Assembly (NCBI GenBank): GCA_029747585.1
Contig: JAPEVF010000150.1
Location: forward strand, 25,373 to 89,372
Length of the DNA: 64,000 nucleotides
Direction: 5' to 3'
Source of the DNA: Pleurotus djamor
Lineage: Eukaryota > Basidiomycota > Agaricomycetes > Agaricales > Pleurotaceae
Part shown: piece by piece, positions 1-13,529 of the stretch
Position numbering within the stretch: position 1 is the stretch's first letter
Layout: each line of letters begins with the position of its first letter
Program-made: the position numbers and the translations under genes
The notes under the pieces: model-generated
Database searches by the model: none
Told to the model about the DNA's origin: nothing
What the model saw: only the letters and a program-made list of their open reading frames with translations

Positions 1-452
1 CCTGCTTGCCAACACACGATTTTGACGCTCTCATCCGCGCATCGTACTTTTCTTATATTCATTCCCGACCAAAAGAATTTTTCTATTGCCCTACCCCCGA
101 CTGTCAAGAGGTCTATCGCACTGCCTCGAAGGGGACTGTCTTCCAATGTCCGGCTTGTCTCCAGCGAATATGCCCACATTGTCATGTCGAATATCATGAT
201 GGTCTGGCTTGCCCCGAGCGTGATGACGACGATCGACTCCTCCTTGCCTGGATGCGCGATCATGACGTGAAGAACTGTCCTGGATGTCGCGTTCCCATCG
301 AACGAGGGGAAGGTTGTAACCACATAACGTGTACACGCTGTCAAACACATATATGCTGGGTGTGTCTCGAGACATTCCCCAAGGGCGCCGGTATATATGA
401 ACATATGCGTTCCCTGCATGGTGGCATTGGATTGCGTGCGGATGGACCCTGA
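1..452 (+). CDS. RBR-type E3 ubiquitin ligase, C-terminal part (gene cut by window edge)
   Basis: The open frame runs in from the window edge and stops with TGA at 450-452; about 150 residues are visible. They begin with the linker before an IBR domain (FYCPTPDC), followed by the IBR cysteine pairs (CPAC, CPHC, then a histidine and another cysteine). Next comes RING2, with CPGC, the signature GCNHITC and CWVC. In RBR ligases the cysteine of that GCNH motif accepts ubiquitin as a thioester before passing it to substrate; it is present here, so the visible part looks active. RING1 and everything N-terminal lie outside the window, so substrate and subfamily cannot be told. It converges with the pgi gene, with 255 bp between the stop codons. 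The domain call is firm; the exact family is not. Confidence 0.9.
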   Translation, partial: CLPTHDFDALIRASYFSYIHSRPKEFFYCPTPDCQEVYRTASKGTVFQCPACLQRICPHCHVEYHDGLACPERDDDDRLLLAWMRDHDVKNCPGCRVPIERGEGCNHITCTRCQTHICWVCLETFPKGAGIYEHMRSLHGGIGLRADGP

Positions 453-707
453 TGGAACTTAATGGTGTATTTGTATGATCATCACCTCCACTCTTGCATA
501 TGCCCTGTATTAGCAGCCTAGTTTCTCTTTTTATCTCGGTTTCTGTAACACTGCATACCCATTTTCCCCTCTCATCGACATCTCCGCTCATACTGATCAA
601 ACTTTTCTATGATCCCAAAATTATTCTCGTACTATTACAACATGATTGTACTTATTCTCTGCTCAAGTTCTATAACATTGATCTCACTCGTGTATGGAAA
701 GCGTAAT

Positions 708-2770
<2,063 letters not shown>

Positions 2771-3132
2771 GGTGGTGGTGTTGGTAAGAGTCGAAGATAG
2801 TTGAGATGGATGGAATCGGAGTGGGCCTGCAGATATGTGCGGCTTATAAGGTGTAATCTCAAAGCGATCACCAAAGATACTCGGTGATTGTCGGCATCAC
2901 GGGTCAGCATCACACGTTCTCCACCAATGGCCGCAATGGCCTGCCATTGGGAGGATAATTTACCTACGGACTGAAGTAGTAGTCGATTCAGGTACCCCAA
3001 CGTTACTTCACTCGGTTCCGGAATACGCGATGGACGAGCTTGTGGTAGTGGCGGTTGTAATGACACCGGTTACGCAAGGCCGGTTACAACCTGAATTAAT
3101 ACTTTCCTACATGAAAGAGGCATATCTTTGAT
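2771..3132. other. Spacer between secreted deaminase gene and pgi1
   Basis: This 362-bp stretch should hold the pgi1 promoter and the 3' end of the deaminase gene, both read from the minus strand. It contains an open minus-strand frame of about 99 codons ending at 2767, but that frame has no ATG at its start (only GTG at 3066) and matches nothing I recognise. It could be an unassigned exon. Confidence 0.3.
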
Positions 3133-3945
3133 CTACGCGTCAACCTGACAACTACCTTCCACCCTTGAGCAACCAGCAGGACACGGTGCATCGGGATTAA
3201 ACTGCCAGGAAAAGATAGGGTCGGTCTCATTCGTCAACACCTCTCCCATCAACCTAGCCTGACTAGAGAGGTCGAAGGACTGCCTGAATACCTCAACTGA
3301 GGAAACCCGGATTTGACCCCATCCTTGCTCGATAAGGGTCTCGATGCTGGTACCGTAGATATACTCGCGGAACCCGGACCAACGGATGGCAGACGCGCAC
3401 TGAGAATGACCGGGAGGTTAGATATGTCTCACGTCATATACGAGCATTGTCAAATTACCATGGGACAGCTTTCCGCGTTCGTGTACAAGCTAAGCTGAGA
3501 AAACGCGCTCAAAGCTTGACTAGCTGTGAGATTATAAGGCCCAGACGGGTCGGTGAGGACCGTGGAGCAGTTCTGAATGGCCGCGATTTCTCCTGTCAAG
3601 AACATATAGGTGAGCATCAAGAAGGGAATACTACCATGATGAGGACGTACCATGCAAGGTTGGGTTGCCGGTATTCCTATTCGAGTTGACGCCGATGCAA
3701 ACAAGCTCTCCCAGTCCAGGGGCTGTATGGTTGACGATGACACTGGCGAACGCGGCAAAGGTACACGGGGATGCAAGCTCAGCGAGAGCTGCATTAGCTC
3801 GGCGCATCCAATGGGCTCTGGTGCTGAACGGGATACCGTTCAAGGACATGGTCGGTTGCGCAATGACAGATTGAAGCGAGCCATGTACAGTAACGAGGCT
3901 AGCAAGCCCAGCAAACGCAGTGGCGATATACGGGAGGAGGTTCAT
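3133..3945 (-). CDS. Secreted cytidine/guanine deaminase-fold protein
   Basis: Three exons (3945-3651, 3592-3459, 3399-3133) encode 231 aa. The N-terminus is a typical signal peptide (MNLLPYIATAFAGLASLVTVHG). The body follows the zinc-dependent nucleoside/base deaminase fold: HGEIAAI supplies the zinc-binding histidine and proton-shuttling glutamate, and ESCPMCASAI supplies the two zinc cysteines. An RANAALAEL helix precedes them, as in TadA- and guanine-deaminase-type proteins. The intron between HG and EI splits the active-site motif. The C-terminal tail has further cysteines (PCPAGC, SCQ), consistent with an extracellular, disulfide-containing protein. Substrate is unknown; extracellular guanine, cytosine derivatives or nucleosides are all possible. 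Domain call firm, activity inferred. Confidence 0.85.
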
Positions 3946-4369
3946 GCTTGAGCTTGACTAGTGACCGGTGATTGGCGGAGGGGACGCGGAGGCACCTTGT
4001 GTCAGTTGAGCAACAACGCAGCAGATGGACATATTTATACGGCGGTGTGAACAGAGAAAACGGTCGAAATGTGCCGAACATACGTAGTCTTATCAGTCCG
4101 CTAAGCATTCGTATTCGTATTCGTCCGCTGAGGCGTTCGAGGCCGATCGTGGTGGATGAAATTTTAAACGCGCATCCGTTAACGCGCTCCTAAGGAGAGG
4201 GTCAAAGGAGATCGAAACATATGGGCACGCGGTCGAAAAACAGCACCGACTGGATCACTAGAGAAGAAATTCATTTGTTACTTCTAAATTGTATGGTACT
4301 CACAGCATACATAAAGCTAACTTCGCACACGAACGGACAGTGACACACGACGAGGAGAGAAAAAATACC
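3946..4369. other. Spacer: deaminase promoter and RPN1 3' flank
   Basis: No gene is supported in these 424 bp. The part near 3945 should hold the promoter and leader of the secreted deaminase gene. Three perfect copies of ATTCGT lie at 4107-4124, the only local repeat I see. Confidence 0.4.
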
Positions 4370-7300
4370 CTACAGCTCCATTTTATCTTCCTTCTCCCAC
4401 CCAGGATTTTTCTGCAGTATCACAAATCCTTCGAGGACATGTGCAAATGGAATATACTCTTCGGTCGCCAATTCCGCACGCTCCGTCGTTCCCAAGCGCA
4501 CGGGTGTTTGATGGGTCTGGAAGCCGGAAATTGTGCGTGGCTTTCCAGCTTGGCCAACGACATCGAGTGCCTGGCCGACACGGACGGTGACCGGGAGATT
4601 ATTAAGTTCTTCGTCGAGCGTGATCAGGAACCGTGGATACATGGCTGTGGAGATAAAATAGAGCATCCAATGATATCGATCGAGGATGACTGAAAAAAGC
4701 ATGAGGTCATCAGGAAAGGGGAACGTCTATATGAAAAACACGGAAAAACATACAAGCTTTCGAGTCCGTGAACGCGGTCAGCGTAGCAAGTAAGCCAGCA
4801 ACCGCAGGCCGACTCATGATATTTCGATCACAGAAAAAGGGGTTCACGCCGATAGTACCTTTGCCCATGTGTACGAGGCCTTGGGCTATACGAACCATGA
4901 ACAGGCAATCGGCTTCTTTGTAATAGTAGCCAGCCAACTGACGCAGCATTTGCGCTAGCCGGGCATTGTTAGTCCCGGCACCGACGAGGCCCATGGCGAA
5001 AATGGCGTTGAGAGCGACTTGGAGGTCACTGTCGTGTGAATATTTCGACAATGTGTCAAGAATAGGAAGTTGAGGGTTTGAAGCGCTAACGAGGCCGATA
5101 GCGAGAGGAACAGCCTTGCGAATTACAGGCTCGCCATAATGCATCTATGTTGGCGAAACCTCAGATGAGCAAGTGGGTTTGCCTCGGAAAAAAACGGAAA
5201 GTCCTTACGAGATGGTTGAATTGCCTCAACGACATTTCTGCGCCAATGTCTTCGCCCATAGCTATCATGGCGATGGCGATGACCGCGAAGGCTTGGAAGG
5301 TATCATCTTCCTTCTTCTCCTCTTCTTTCTCTTTCTCTTCCTTCTCTTCCTCCTTCTCCCCCTCCTTCTTCTCATCAGATTTTTCCTCCTTCTTGCCTGT
5401 ATTGAGGTGTTCGTCGCAATGATGAAGCATTGCCTGTATCTTGAGCACATTCCCGGTGGCAGCAAATGCACATCCTTCGACCAATATCTGAGCGGTCCGT
5501 GAAACGGGGTGCTCGATGGCTTTGAGCGTCTCAATGGTAGTGTCTGAAGCATCTTGCTGGCCTGGAAGAAGTATAAGAAAGAAGGACATGTTGACCACAA
5601 TGCAACGTACCGAGATAAAGGAGGGCCAAACCCAAAACGAGGAACCGTGACCATTTCTCATCGAGAGCTTTCTCATCCCTCTCCATCAACGTCTGCAGTA
5701 TCGTGCTGGAGATCTCCCCGTTCTCACTACCAACAAAGATAAAACCGAGGGCCAGTGCGGCCAAGGACACAACCTCCATGGAGTTGCTGTCATCTGCGAT
5801 AGTTGGCAGGAGAAGAGATATGAAATCTTCACGATGTGAGCCGACGTAGGCAAGTCCGAGTCCGATGATGGCGCTAGTCTTGAGAGATACAGCTTTGTTG
5901 TCGATGTATTCCCCAAGAAGGGCAAGGGCTGCGTCAGCTTCACTGCGAACGCCTGTATGAAGAATACCTGTCGCGAGGAGGGCGCCAGCCTAACGATTGT
6001 CTTCAACATGCTACGCCGCTTGACATATCGTTTGAAACTCACTTTAATGTGTTCTTCTGCAGAATATGTGTACTTGTCAACATGACTTAGACCGATATCT
6101 GTATCCCAGAGTAAACTCAGACCCAAAGACGCAGCAGCACTCATCATGCCTTCAAATGTTGTCAGTGACTTTGGATCGTCTTATCCGAGAGCATAAAGAC
6201 AAACCGTGGTCTTTGTTCTTGTATATCCAACTGTTACCTTCCTCGGCCTCGACCATCAACTTATCGTTACCAAACCCAGCGTTAACAAATGCATTGACAA
6301 ACGTGCCAGCAAGATTTCCCTTGGCTGAATCGATATGCGCTGTTCCACCCGGCCCTAGGCGCGAGTGTTAGCACCTCAAATTTTTCTGATGAGGGTGGAC
6401 TGACTGGTATTGTCAAGATGTGACTTGTAAATATCTTCCAGACTCTTGGCATCTGCAACACCAAGTTCTTGACCGAATTCGCGGAAATGGGTACTCAGTT
6501 TAGCATGGGCTAGACATTCTGCGAGGTCTTCCGGGAAGTCATCTTCGCTTTCGATGTCTTCATCTTCTGAAGGGGGTCGTATCCATTCGATGGGGATTTG
6601 AGCGCGTGCCAACATGAATGCGAGTTGGCGTTTCATTAGCCTTTGAGACATATAAACTTCAGAAATTATGAAATAATTGATACAAACGTACGGGTTACCA
6701 GGTGCATTGAAGTCGTCCTTTACCAAGTCCTTGTCGTTTAGTCGTATGGCCAAGGACAAGGCTTCCGGGAATTTCTTATGGCGGACATAGATTTCATGGG
6801 AGGTCCGTAGGAAGGAGATGTCGTCGGGAGGAGGAAGTAGATTAACACAGCTCGAAGAACGTCAATGCGTGATTTAGGTGGCAAAGACGGAAGGACTCAC
6901 CGTATCATGTACTGGCAGACACGGCTAAATGTGTTCTCGTCAACCAACTCAATGAGTTCATGCGCTATCTCCAGTTCTTGTAGCAGATCCACCGCATCAG
7001 GCTCCGCGTTGTGCGTTAGCAGGAAAGTGGCACATTCCTTTGCTAATGAATAGAGGTCGTCAATGGTGCCCGTTATGTGCGTCGTTGCCTCTTCCTCGGC
7101 TTCCTCCCGTATTGTGTACTCTTCGCCAAGCTCTGCTGCAAGATGCCGAACATATTCATGACCCCACGAGCCAGGGTCCGAGAGTGGAGAAGATGAGGGC
7201 CGAAGAGACGCTGCGAGTAGGCGATATTTGAGGGTACCCCTTGGTTGTGTGTCCGAGTAAGTCATCGCTAGCACGGACAGGATATCAGCAAATAAGCTCT

Positions 7301-7817
7301 ACACGAAAAGTCAGGCCCAGATATCAACGCCAATAGTTCGATGGTGACTGACCTTGTCTTCAGAGGCAGGCCATGTCTCGTACAAGACTTGGAGATCGGG
7401 ATAATGAGGGCGTAAGAATTTGAGGGGTTTCGGTACGGATGTCATGGACGACGTAGAAGTTCGAATCAGCGTTCGAAGTGTCTCCAGCGCGGGACGGTAG
7501 AGTTCAGTGTTGGGTTCCTTGTACCAAAGTCAGCTTCAATATTCAAGTGAACGATCTACGACGCACTTTAAGACGCTCAATGAGCATCTCTAGCTCAGTC
7601 TTCAGTTGAAGATCCTCCTCCGACTAGTTTGTCTTTATCATCATTCAAAACCGAACAACATTATAACAGAGATACTGACTAGTTCCTCCCCTTCACCATT
7701 GGCGTCATCTTTCAGCAACTTTGAAGACCCTTCGTCCTTGTCTGCATCGGAAGGTTTTTCTTTCTTCTTAGGATCGTCAGAGGTGACTCGAATATTGAAT
7801 TCCGTAGGTTGTGGCAT
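4370..7817 (-). CDS. rpn1: 26S proteasome regulatory particle non-ATPase subunit Rpn1
   Basis: Base subunit of the 19S regulatory particle and a docking platform for ubiquitin-like shuttle factors and the deubiquitinase Ubp6. Translation begins [11 protein letters not shown] and has a lysine/acid-rich N-terminus, then [19 protein letters not shown] as in other Rpn1 proteins. Further on come the alpha-helical proteasome/cyclosome repeats (for example [19 protein letters not shown] and [13 protein letters not shown]) and the conserved end [17 protein letters not shown]. About ten short introns interrupt the gene; I did not fix every boundary. A long alternating lysine/glutamate stretch encoded at about 5300-5390 is the KEKE motif known from proteasome subunits. 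No break seen. ATG at 7817-7815 is the first methionine matching the family start; TAG at 4372-4370. Confidence 0.95.
5305..5392. repeat. Low-complexity CTT/CTC tract encoding the Rpn1 KEKE region
   Basis: The plus strand is almost pure pyrimidine (CTTCTTCTCC and similar), which on the coding strand gives runs of GAG and AAG codons. It is in frame within Rpn1, so it is a protein low-complexity region rather than a mobile repeat. Confidence 0.8.
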
Positions 7818-8241
7818 GGTTGAGAGGAAGAAGGAAGTGAGCAAGACGACGCGACGCGCGTTCAGAACAGATCGGGCCAAATTTGGCAGGTCATTCACAG
7901 CACAAGCGCTCATGAGCGCCGATTTCCAACTTGGTTCATATTTACAGCCCAAGCTTCAAAGTGCTTCCGTCAGTAGCAAAGAAGTTGGTATCGAAAATCC
8001 GAAGAGTGGACGATTTTCTATGACCTTCATCTCGCTGCGCCACCTTAGCTGATTCTGAACAGGGTCGGGAAAGCCATAATGCATATGCCAAGCATACGCA
8101 TATGAAGAAACGTTTACTTAAACCCCCCGTCGTGGTAAGGCATCCAAATATACTGGTTCCAATCAATAATATAATTCATCACATTCCCACCACGTTCTCT
8201 AATTAACATTTTCTGGTGCCACTACTCCATAGGTACTGGGT
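7818..8241. other. Spacer: RPN1 promoter region and F-box gene 3' flank
   Basis: About 420 bp with no supported gene. The half next to 7817 should hold the RPN1 promoter and 5' UTR. Open frames here lack family resemblance on either strand. No PACE-like proteasome element (GGTGGCAAA) was found by eye. Confidence 0.35.
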
Positions 8242-9835
8242 CTATGGGGCCGTCTCACCACGAGCCATTCGTAAAACTGACAAGGTAGAAATTGCCTGCT
8301 TCCATTTATCGCGCTGACTTTCGCCGCTGTGAGCCACCTTACAGGTATCTGGAAGTACCCGACTTAGGTAGAGCGCCACAAACTGAGGTTCCTCGATGGG
8401 TGCGTCCCATAAAGCCAACGTTTGCAGAGCTTTGAAGGGTGTGACGGAATCTGCAGATGGGATATCCTCACCGTGTGCATTGGCATTGAAGGACATGTAT
8501 AGACATAGATATTCGAGACGAGGGCAATGCGCGGCAAGGTTGGAGAGTGTCGTCATTGATATAGGTGGAGCTTGTGCATAAATGGGGCGACCCCCTCCAA
8601 GGTCGAGGTGTCTCAGGAGAGGTAGGGCCGTAAATATGTCGATGAACATGTCTTCGGTGTAATCCAATGTATGTGGGGATTCCAGTCTTAGCGAAGTCAA
8701 GCGTTTGCAGGATAGCAATGGCTGAAACACCGAAAAAGGAACTTGCAGGGTACTGAGAGGAAAATGGTTTTCAATGTTGATCGACTCGATGAGAGGCCAG
8801 TTATGGATGATAGCAGCAATAATGGATTCATAGTCTTCAATGAATTCCGACGCCCTTGAGTGTATAGCGATGTGCGTGAGAGAGCCACGGGAGAATGGAG
8901 GATCTACGTTGAAACAAGTCTGACCTCTTCGCAAAGTCATATTGAGGGTAAGGTGTGTGAGGGAAGGGAAACTCTCCGAGTCGAGGTCAGCCGAGAACGT
9001 CTCAGAGTCGTTGGGAATCGAATGTACCGACGTTTTCAGGGAATGTAAGAATCGAAGCTTGGATAAAATGAGAGTGGTCTCGGGCGTCAGAAGTGATGCC
9101 GGAAGGTGCACCTTTCTTAATAAAGGGAGACCTGCGAACATTTCACAAACAGCGTGGATGTCCGTCTGTGAGACGTCGATAGAGTGAAATGGCATATCAA
9201 GCTCGACCAAGTTGGGCATGTAGAGGGGGACGCATCGAAGCAAGAGATTGATAGCCGTGAAAGTCGTGATTGGAGGATCTTCTGTGAAGAGATTGCATAT
9301 CTCGACCGTGTTGTGTGAAACAAGGAGCATGAAATCAAGATCCATGTTGCAGTAGAGCTCGTGGAGATTTGGTAGCAGAATGGGAAAGGGGCGCATCGAG
9401 CTGACTAGCGCGTAGACGGAGGAGTTGCAGCTGGAATCGCCCGACTCCCCGAAAAGAACACGAACTCTGTAGTTGTACTTTTGGAATCTGATCCAATCGG
9501 TCGGTTGGATGGGCCGCTCGAAGTGCTGGATTGTTGTACGAGGATCAGAGCAGGTCAAAGTTCAAGGTTCACATAGAGCCTACATATTCATTATCCTCAT
9601 CCTCGACCAATGGACCAAGGAGTTGGAATAGAAGCTTGATATCTCGAACTTCATGCCATCCAACATCGAGTGCAACGTCGGTCCATGCTTTGCATACCAG
9701 GGCACAATTGGTGTGCGAGCCATCAGGAAGGTACAAGAAAATACTCTTGAGGAGTTCGGGGATGTACAAAGCGCGGTTTGACATGAACTGGTACGAGACA
9801 GGGCCCACTGGTACCACGTCCATCGCTTCAGACAT
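8242..9835 (-). CDS. F-box protein with leucine-rich repeat-like C-terminus
   Basis: Two exons (9835-9584 and 9525-8242) joined by a 59-nt GT-AG intron give 511 aa. The F-box lies near residues 20-60 (ALYIPELLKSIFLYL, then CALVCKAWTDVALDVGWHEV), the type that binds Skp1 in SCF ubiquitin ligases. The rest is irregular leucine-rich repeats (LTSLRLESP, LRHLDLGGG, LEYLCLYMS) that would select substrate. Such F-box/LRR proteins are numerous and fast-evolving in mushroom genomes, so the target cannot be guessed. I start at ATG 9835; the frame stays open upstream to a possible TTTGCAG acceptor, so an earlier exon is possible. Confidence 0.8.
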
Positions 9836-10295
9836 TGTTTGCACAAGCGCCACCTGCAAAGACGGTTCCTTGGAGGGAAATTTATCAGCTATATTTCTGG
9901 AGAGAAAGTATCAAATGTATGCGTCGATGAAAATTACCTTGGTAGATTTTGCTTCTCAAGTTGACAGAAGGAGGCAAGTCTAAATTTCGAACTCGACCTG
10001 CCGCGGAGAAATAGAGCCAAACAGGATCCTAGGGGGTGGTGAAGAGGGGAATAGGAGGATGACGAAGTCGCCAGACCGTTCGGAAGAGGCTCATCAAGCA
10101 GAAACGATGAGGTTGGTGTGTATATTACGAGACCAGATACTCTCAAAGAGATAGAATGATCCAAGTAGCTTTTTTCGGAGCCTGAAACTTGTCCGCCGAC
10201 GCTCTTGATAACAATGTTCCTTCCTCGTATTGGCATTGTTGATATTCTTAGTTATCGTGATATCTGGCTATATTAATCACCTCTGAGATTCCTCC
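9836..10295. other. Spacer between F-box gene and aldolase gene, with unsupported 100-codon ORF
   Basis: The spacer holds the F-box promoter. A minus-strand ATG-started ORF at 10236-9934 (100 codons, serine-rich, no recognisable domain) could be a small gene, or leader sequence of the F-box transcript. Nothing else distinguishes it from chance. Confidence 0.25.
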
Positions 10296-11327
10296 CTATT
10301 TGCTGGCCGCCGCGAGTTCGCGAGCGAGACCCTCCGACATAGCACCAACGTCGCTCGTGACGTTAATCTATAGAAGACTCGTGAGCTAGACTCGAGAGAA
10401 ACTCTCATTGAGATGGACTAACCATATCAAACCCTTCGGAAGCCCTTCGAGCTGACTGCGATCCAGAAATGCAATAGATAGCACTGCAAAAGAAAACCGC
10501 TCAAAGCCATAGCGCTTATCAACAGGAGATCCGAACGACGAACCACTTCTTCCCTGCCTCGTGAGCGGCCTTTAAGATTTGTTGGATGACCTTCTCGACT
10601 TCGGGGTGGGGATCAGGTGATGGAGGCGGATAGCCCAATGCGATGGAGAGGTCGTACGGGCCGATGAATAGACAGTCTACACATGACGAGTTTATAAGAT
10701 CTGAATTTCTCCCGCGAAGAGATGCACTAACCTATTCCATCAACACTAGCTATTTCTTTAACGTTCTTAACGGCATCCACGGTTTCAATCTGAACCATCA
10801 CAAGGACACTCTCGTTTGCCGTCTTTAGATATTCTGGGACGGTGATGCCCCAATTTCCTTGAGTAAACGGACTCCCGAATCCACGTCGCCCAATTGGAGG
10901 GAACCGGCTATCGGAAACGACTTGTTTAGCTTTCTCAGCGGTGGAAACCTATCTCAAGATAACATGTGAAGCGAATGGCAAGCGGCTTGACCAGGCGTCA
11001 TACCATGGGGACGATGATTCCTCTGGCTCCTGCGTCGAGGGCATACTTGATCTGCCAGCTCGTGCTATCTGACGCACCAGTCGCGGGAATGCGAACGATA
11101 GCGCTAGGCCCTTGGTTGTTTTGTACGGCACCATGGATGGCGGCGACGGTTTCCGCCGCAGAAGGGGTGAGTGGAACGAGACCATGCTCACTATCTACGC
11201 AGATCCAGGAGAGATGAGGACTAGCTTGAGCCACGGTGCGGGCATGGAACAGTCCTGGTAATGTCAACCAGGCCCCAAAGGCGGGCTTGTTCGCTTTGAA
11301 AGAATTCAAGAGGGCATGTTGAGACAT
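10296..11327 (-). CDS. HpcH/HpaI-family class II aldolase
   Basis: A metal-dependent lyase family that cleaves 2-keto-3-hydroxy acids to pyruvate and an aldehyde. The first exon opens MSQHALLNSFKANKPAFGAWL and carries WICVDSEHG, the conserved D-x-E-H-G motif, then GPSAIVRIP with the catalytic arginine and LDAGARGIIVPMV. Later exons give GRRGFGSP, the metal-binding glutamate in MVQIET and DCLFIGPYDLS. The end reads SDVGAMSEGLARELAAASK before TAG at 10298-10296. Four or five short introns are needed. Bacterial relatives degrade aromatic or sugar acids; fungal substrates are largely unassigned, so I leave the substrate open. The protein looks complete, about 270 aa. Confidence 0.88.
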
Positions 11328-11499
11328 GGTGGGTTAGGCCTTTGCCCGTGTCCGGCTATGACACCGTCGCTTATGTACCTTCTCAGTCTGGTCATGGGTG
11401 CAACCACTGGGGGCATCGGAGAAGTTTCTTTCTTTGTAAGCATGGTAAACATCGAAACCAGTTACCGGTCTCCTAGCTTTCTGCCCCTACCCCTATTCC

Positions 11500-12275
11500 T
11501 CAAGCATAAGCAGCCTGAGCTGTCGCGAACGCTGCGGTGATGGCGTCTCTGAAGGCAGTGGCCTCGGGGACCAAGTCCGCCTGATTAAATATATTTAGGC
11601 TCTTCAAATCGAGTAAATAAATCGGTCTAGGAGCACATACTGGGGTTTTTCCAAGGGCGCTCGTTGCGAACGTGGAAGTAGCGGCGGATAGTTGAGCGAG
11701 GTCTTGCTTAACCAATGCGGTGATTCCACCAATGGGAAGGGCGTCAAAAGCGGGTTTCTTTGCCACAATCTACATTTAAGGCTCATGATTGAGATCGAGA
11801 AACGAAGAGACTAGTGTATACATACCTCGATTAACGCGTGCTCGATCCTGGGTTGGATCGCTTCTAAGCTGGCCAATATTGCTTGGCCGTCGGCTTCAGA
11901 AAACGGTGCATTCGCCTACGGTGCAAGATTACGATAAGGACCAGGTAGTAATAAAATGAGGCCCTGTGCTTACAACGACGTCGTTGTTGGCGGTGGTAAG
12001 AGTTGAGATCACGTTTGTGGAGTCGGTATGGATAGCCTGAGTTCCCGTATGAGTGATATTTCGCGTGTTGAAAGGAGTGGTCGTCGACGTACCAGAGCGT
12101 TGATCAAGCTTCCCCCCGTATTGGGGAATGCCGTGATAGCATTATCAAGGGTAGTGACCTGCGAGGACAGGGTAGCGATATCTGCTTCTATCTGAGCCAC
12201 CGAGCGCTTCAAAGGACTGGCCAAGCTGGAAATGGCGAATAAAGCGACAAGAGGCAGCGTGAAGAATTGGACCAT
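11500..12275 (-). CDS. Hydrophobic surface-binding protein A (HsbA)-like secreted protein
   Basis: The start MVQFFTLPLVALFAISSLA is a clear signal peptide, followed by a charged pro-like SPLKR and then the helical HsbA pattern: QIEADIATLSSQVTTLDNAITAFP, AIHTDSTNVIS, ANAPFSEADG and KQDLAQLSAATSTFATSALG. It ends in alanine-rich AAFATAQAAYA before TGA. Four short introns separate these blocks. HsbA of Aspergillus is a secreted protein that adsorbs to hydrophobic polymers and recruits lytic enzymes; mushrooms carry several relatives of unknown role, so function is by family only. Start ATG at 12275-12273 is the first codon of the signal peptide. Confidence 0.87.
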
Positions 12276-13529
12276 GGCGATTCAGTTGGATAGGCTGAGG
12301 ATATTTACAAGTTGTAACTGTGTTTTTATACCTTCACTATTTCGCGGTGGTGGCGATGTCCTCACAGTTTCTGTGAGTGGCGTGTTCACGAAGTCGGAGG
12401 CCTCATGACCTCGAGCGTCATGGTCCCAACGGCAGAATGGAAGACGCACAGGATCAAATGATCCAAGGATAGCATGGTCCTGTAGGATAACTATGTTAAG
12501 TTTCTCATGTTCAACGATTTACGACGTAACCGTTCCCAAGAAAAGGCACTTCGCATCCCGTTCGTGTAGGGAAAGTTCGTGAGCGAAGATCAATTCCTAG
12601 AGCCGGATCGATAAGCTCGAGCGCGCGTTTTTAACGGCGATGTGTGCGCTCGCGTCGCGATCGCTGCCCGCCGTATGTTGACAGGAGTCACGTAAAGCTA
12701 GGAGAGGCGCACAACCCAGGATGACTATATGCGGGAGGGAATACCTATGTGAGAGGGTGAGATTTCGAAGAAGAATGTGTTGCAACCGAGTAACCTCTGC
12801 ACATGGCACATGGTTGGTTGTGAAGAAGTGTCTCACACGGAACGTGCTCGTGCATCGGAAATCCCAGAGTGTATTTCTACCCCGCCACTGTTTGCTTCCG
12901 GTTAGCTCAAGAGGGTATCCATAGATCACATTCAGACATGAAAGTCCCACAGAAGCAGCAGGAACATACCCGTGAAAATGCTACGTAGGTTCGCTTTCGG
13001 AGAAGATCAGGCATCCACAAGGTAAACCTGATGGGCGTATCCATGAGTAACGAGACTCTGGCACCAGCGGTAGTTCCAACAGTCAAATAGCGACTAAGAA
13101 AGGAGCACCACCAAGCACGGCCCGCATCGGACGACAGATGGCCATTGGTCAAGAAGAGCACCTGGAGGTTGGGAGCACACATCAACTCGAGCGATAGGAG
13201 CATCGATACCAGTTCTCATCGAAGTTTCAAAGAGATGGATGAAAGGCCCGGTAGAAACTTAAAGAAACCAGTCACCCAGTGGGAGTCAGACGGACGTTGA
13301 CAAGTGCTCGGACTCGTCACTTTAAGTTTCATTGTCAACTTCCCACGTGCTAGTCACATGCGCGCGTACCACAGTGACACAGTGACTCTGAGTCTCTGTG
13401 GATACCTTCTCCTTCTCTCTCATCATCCTTGCTGACTGCGGTGAACCACCAGTAAGCGTCTAAGCTATGACCATCTGGTAAAGCATGTCCAACACGTAGC
13501 CCAAATTGGGCGCATCGTTGCGATCATCT
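12276..13529. other. Gene-poor stretch with a possible F-box/LRR relic
   Basis: No complete gene is supported over about 1.25 kb. On the minus strand at 13203-12907 an ATG ORF of 98 codons reads LELMCAPNLQVLFLTNG, which resembles a leucine-rich repeat of F-box proteins, but it has neither an F-box nor further repeats. It may be a relic. The stretch next to 12275 should hold the HsbA promoter. Confidence 0.3.

Noticed and set aside
5173..5502. Plus-strand ORF with a leucine/phenylalanine-rich, membrane-like stretch
   Set aside because: It is the antisense reading of the Rpn1 KEKE repeat, so the hydrophobic run is an artefact of GAG/AAG codons on the other strand.
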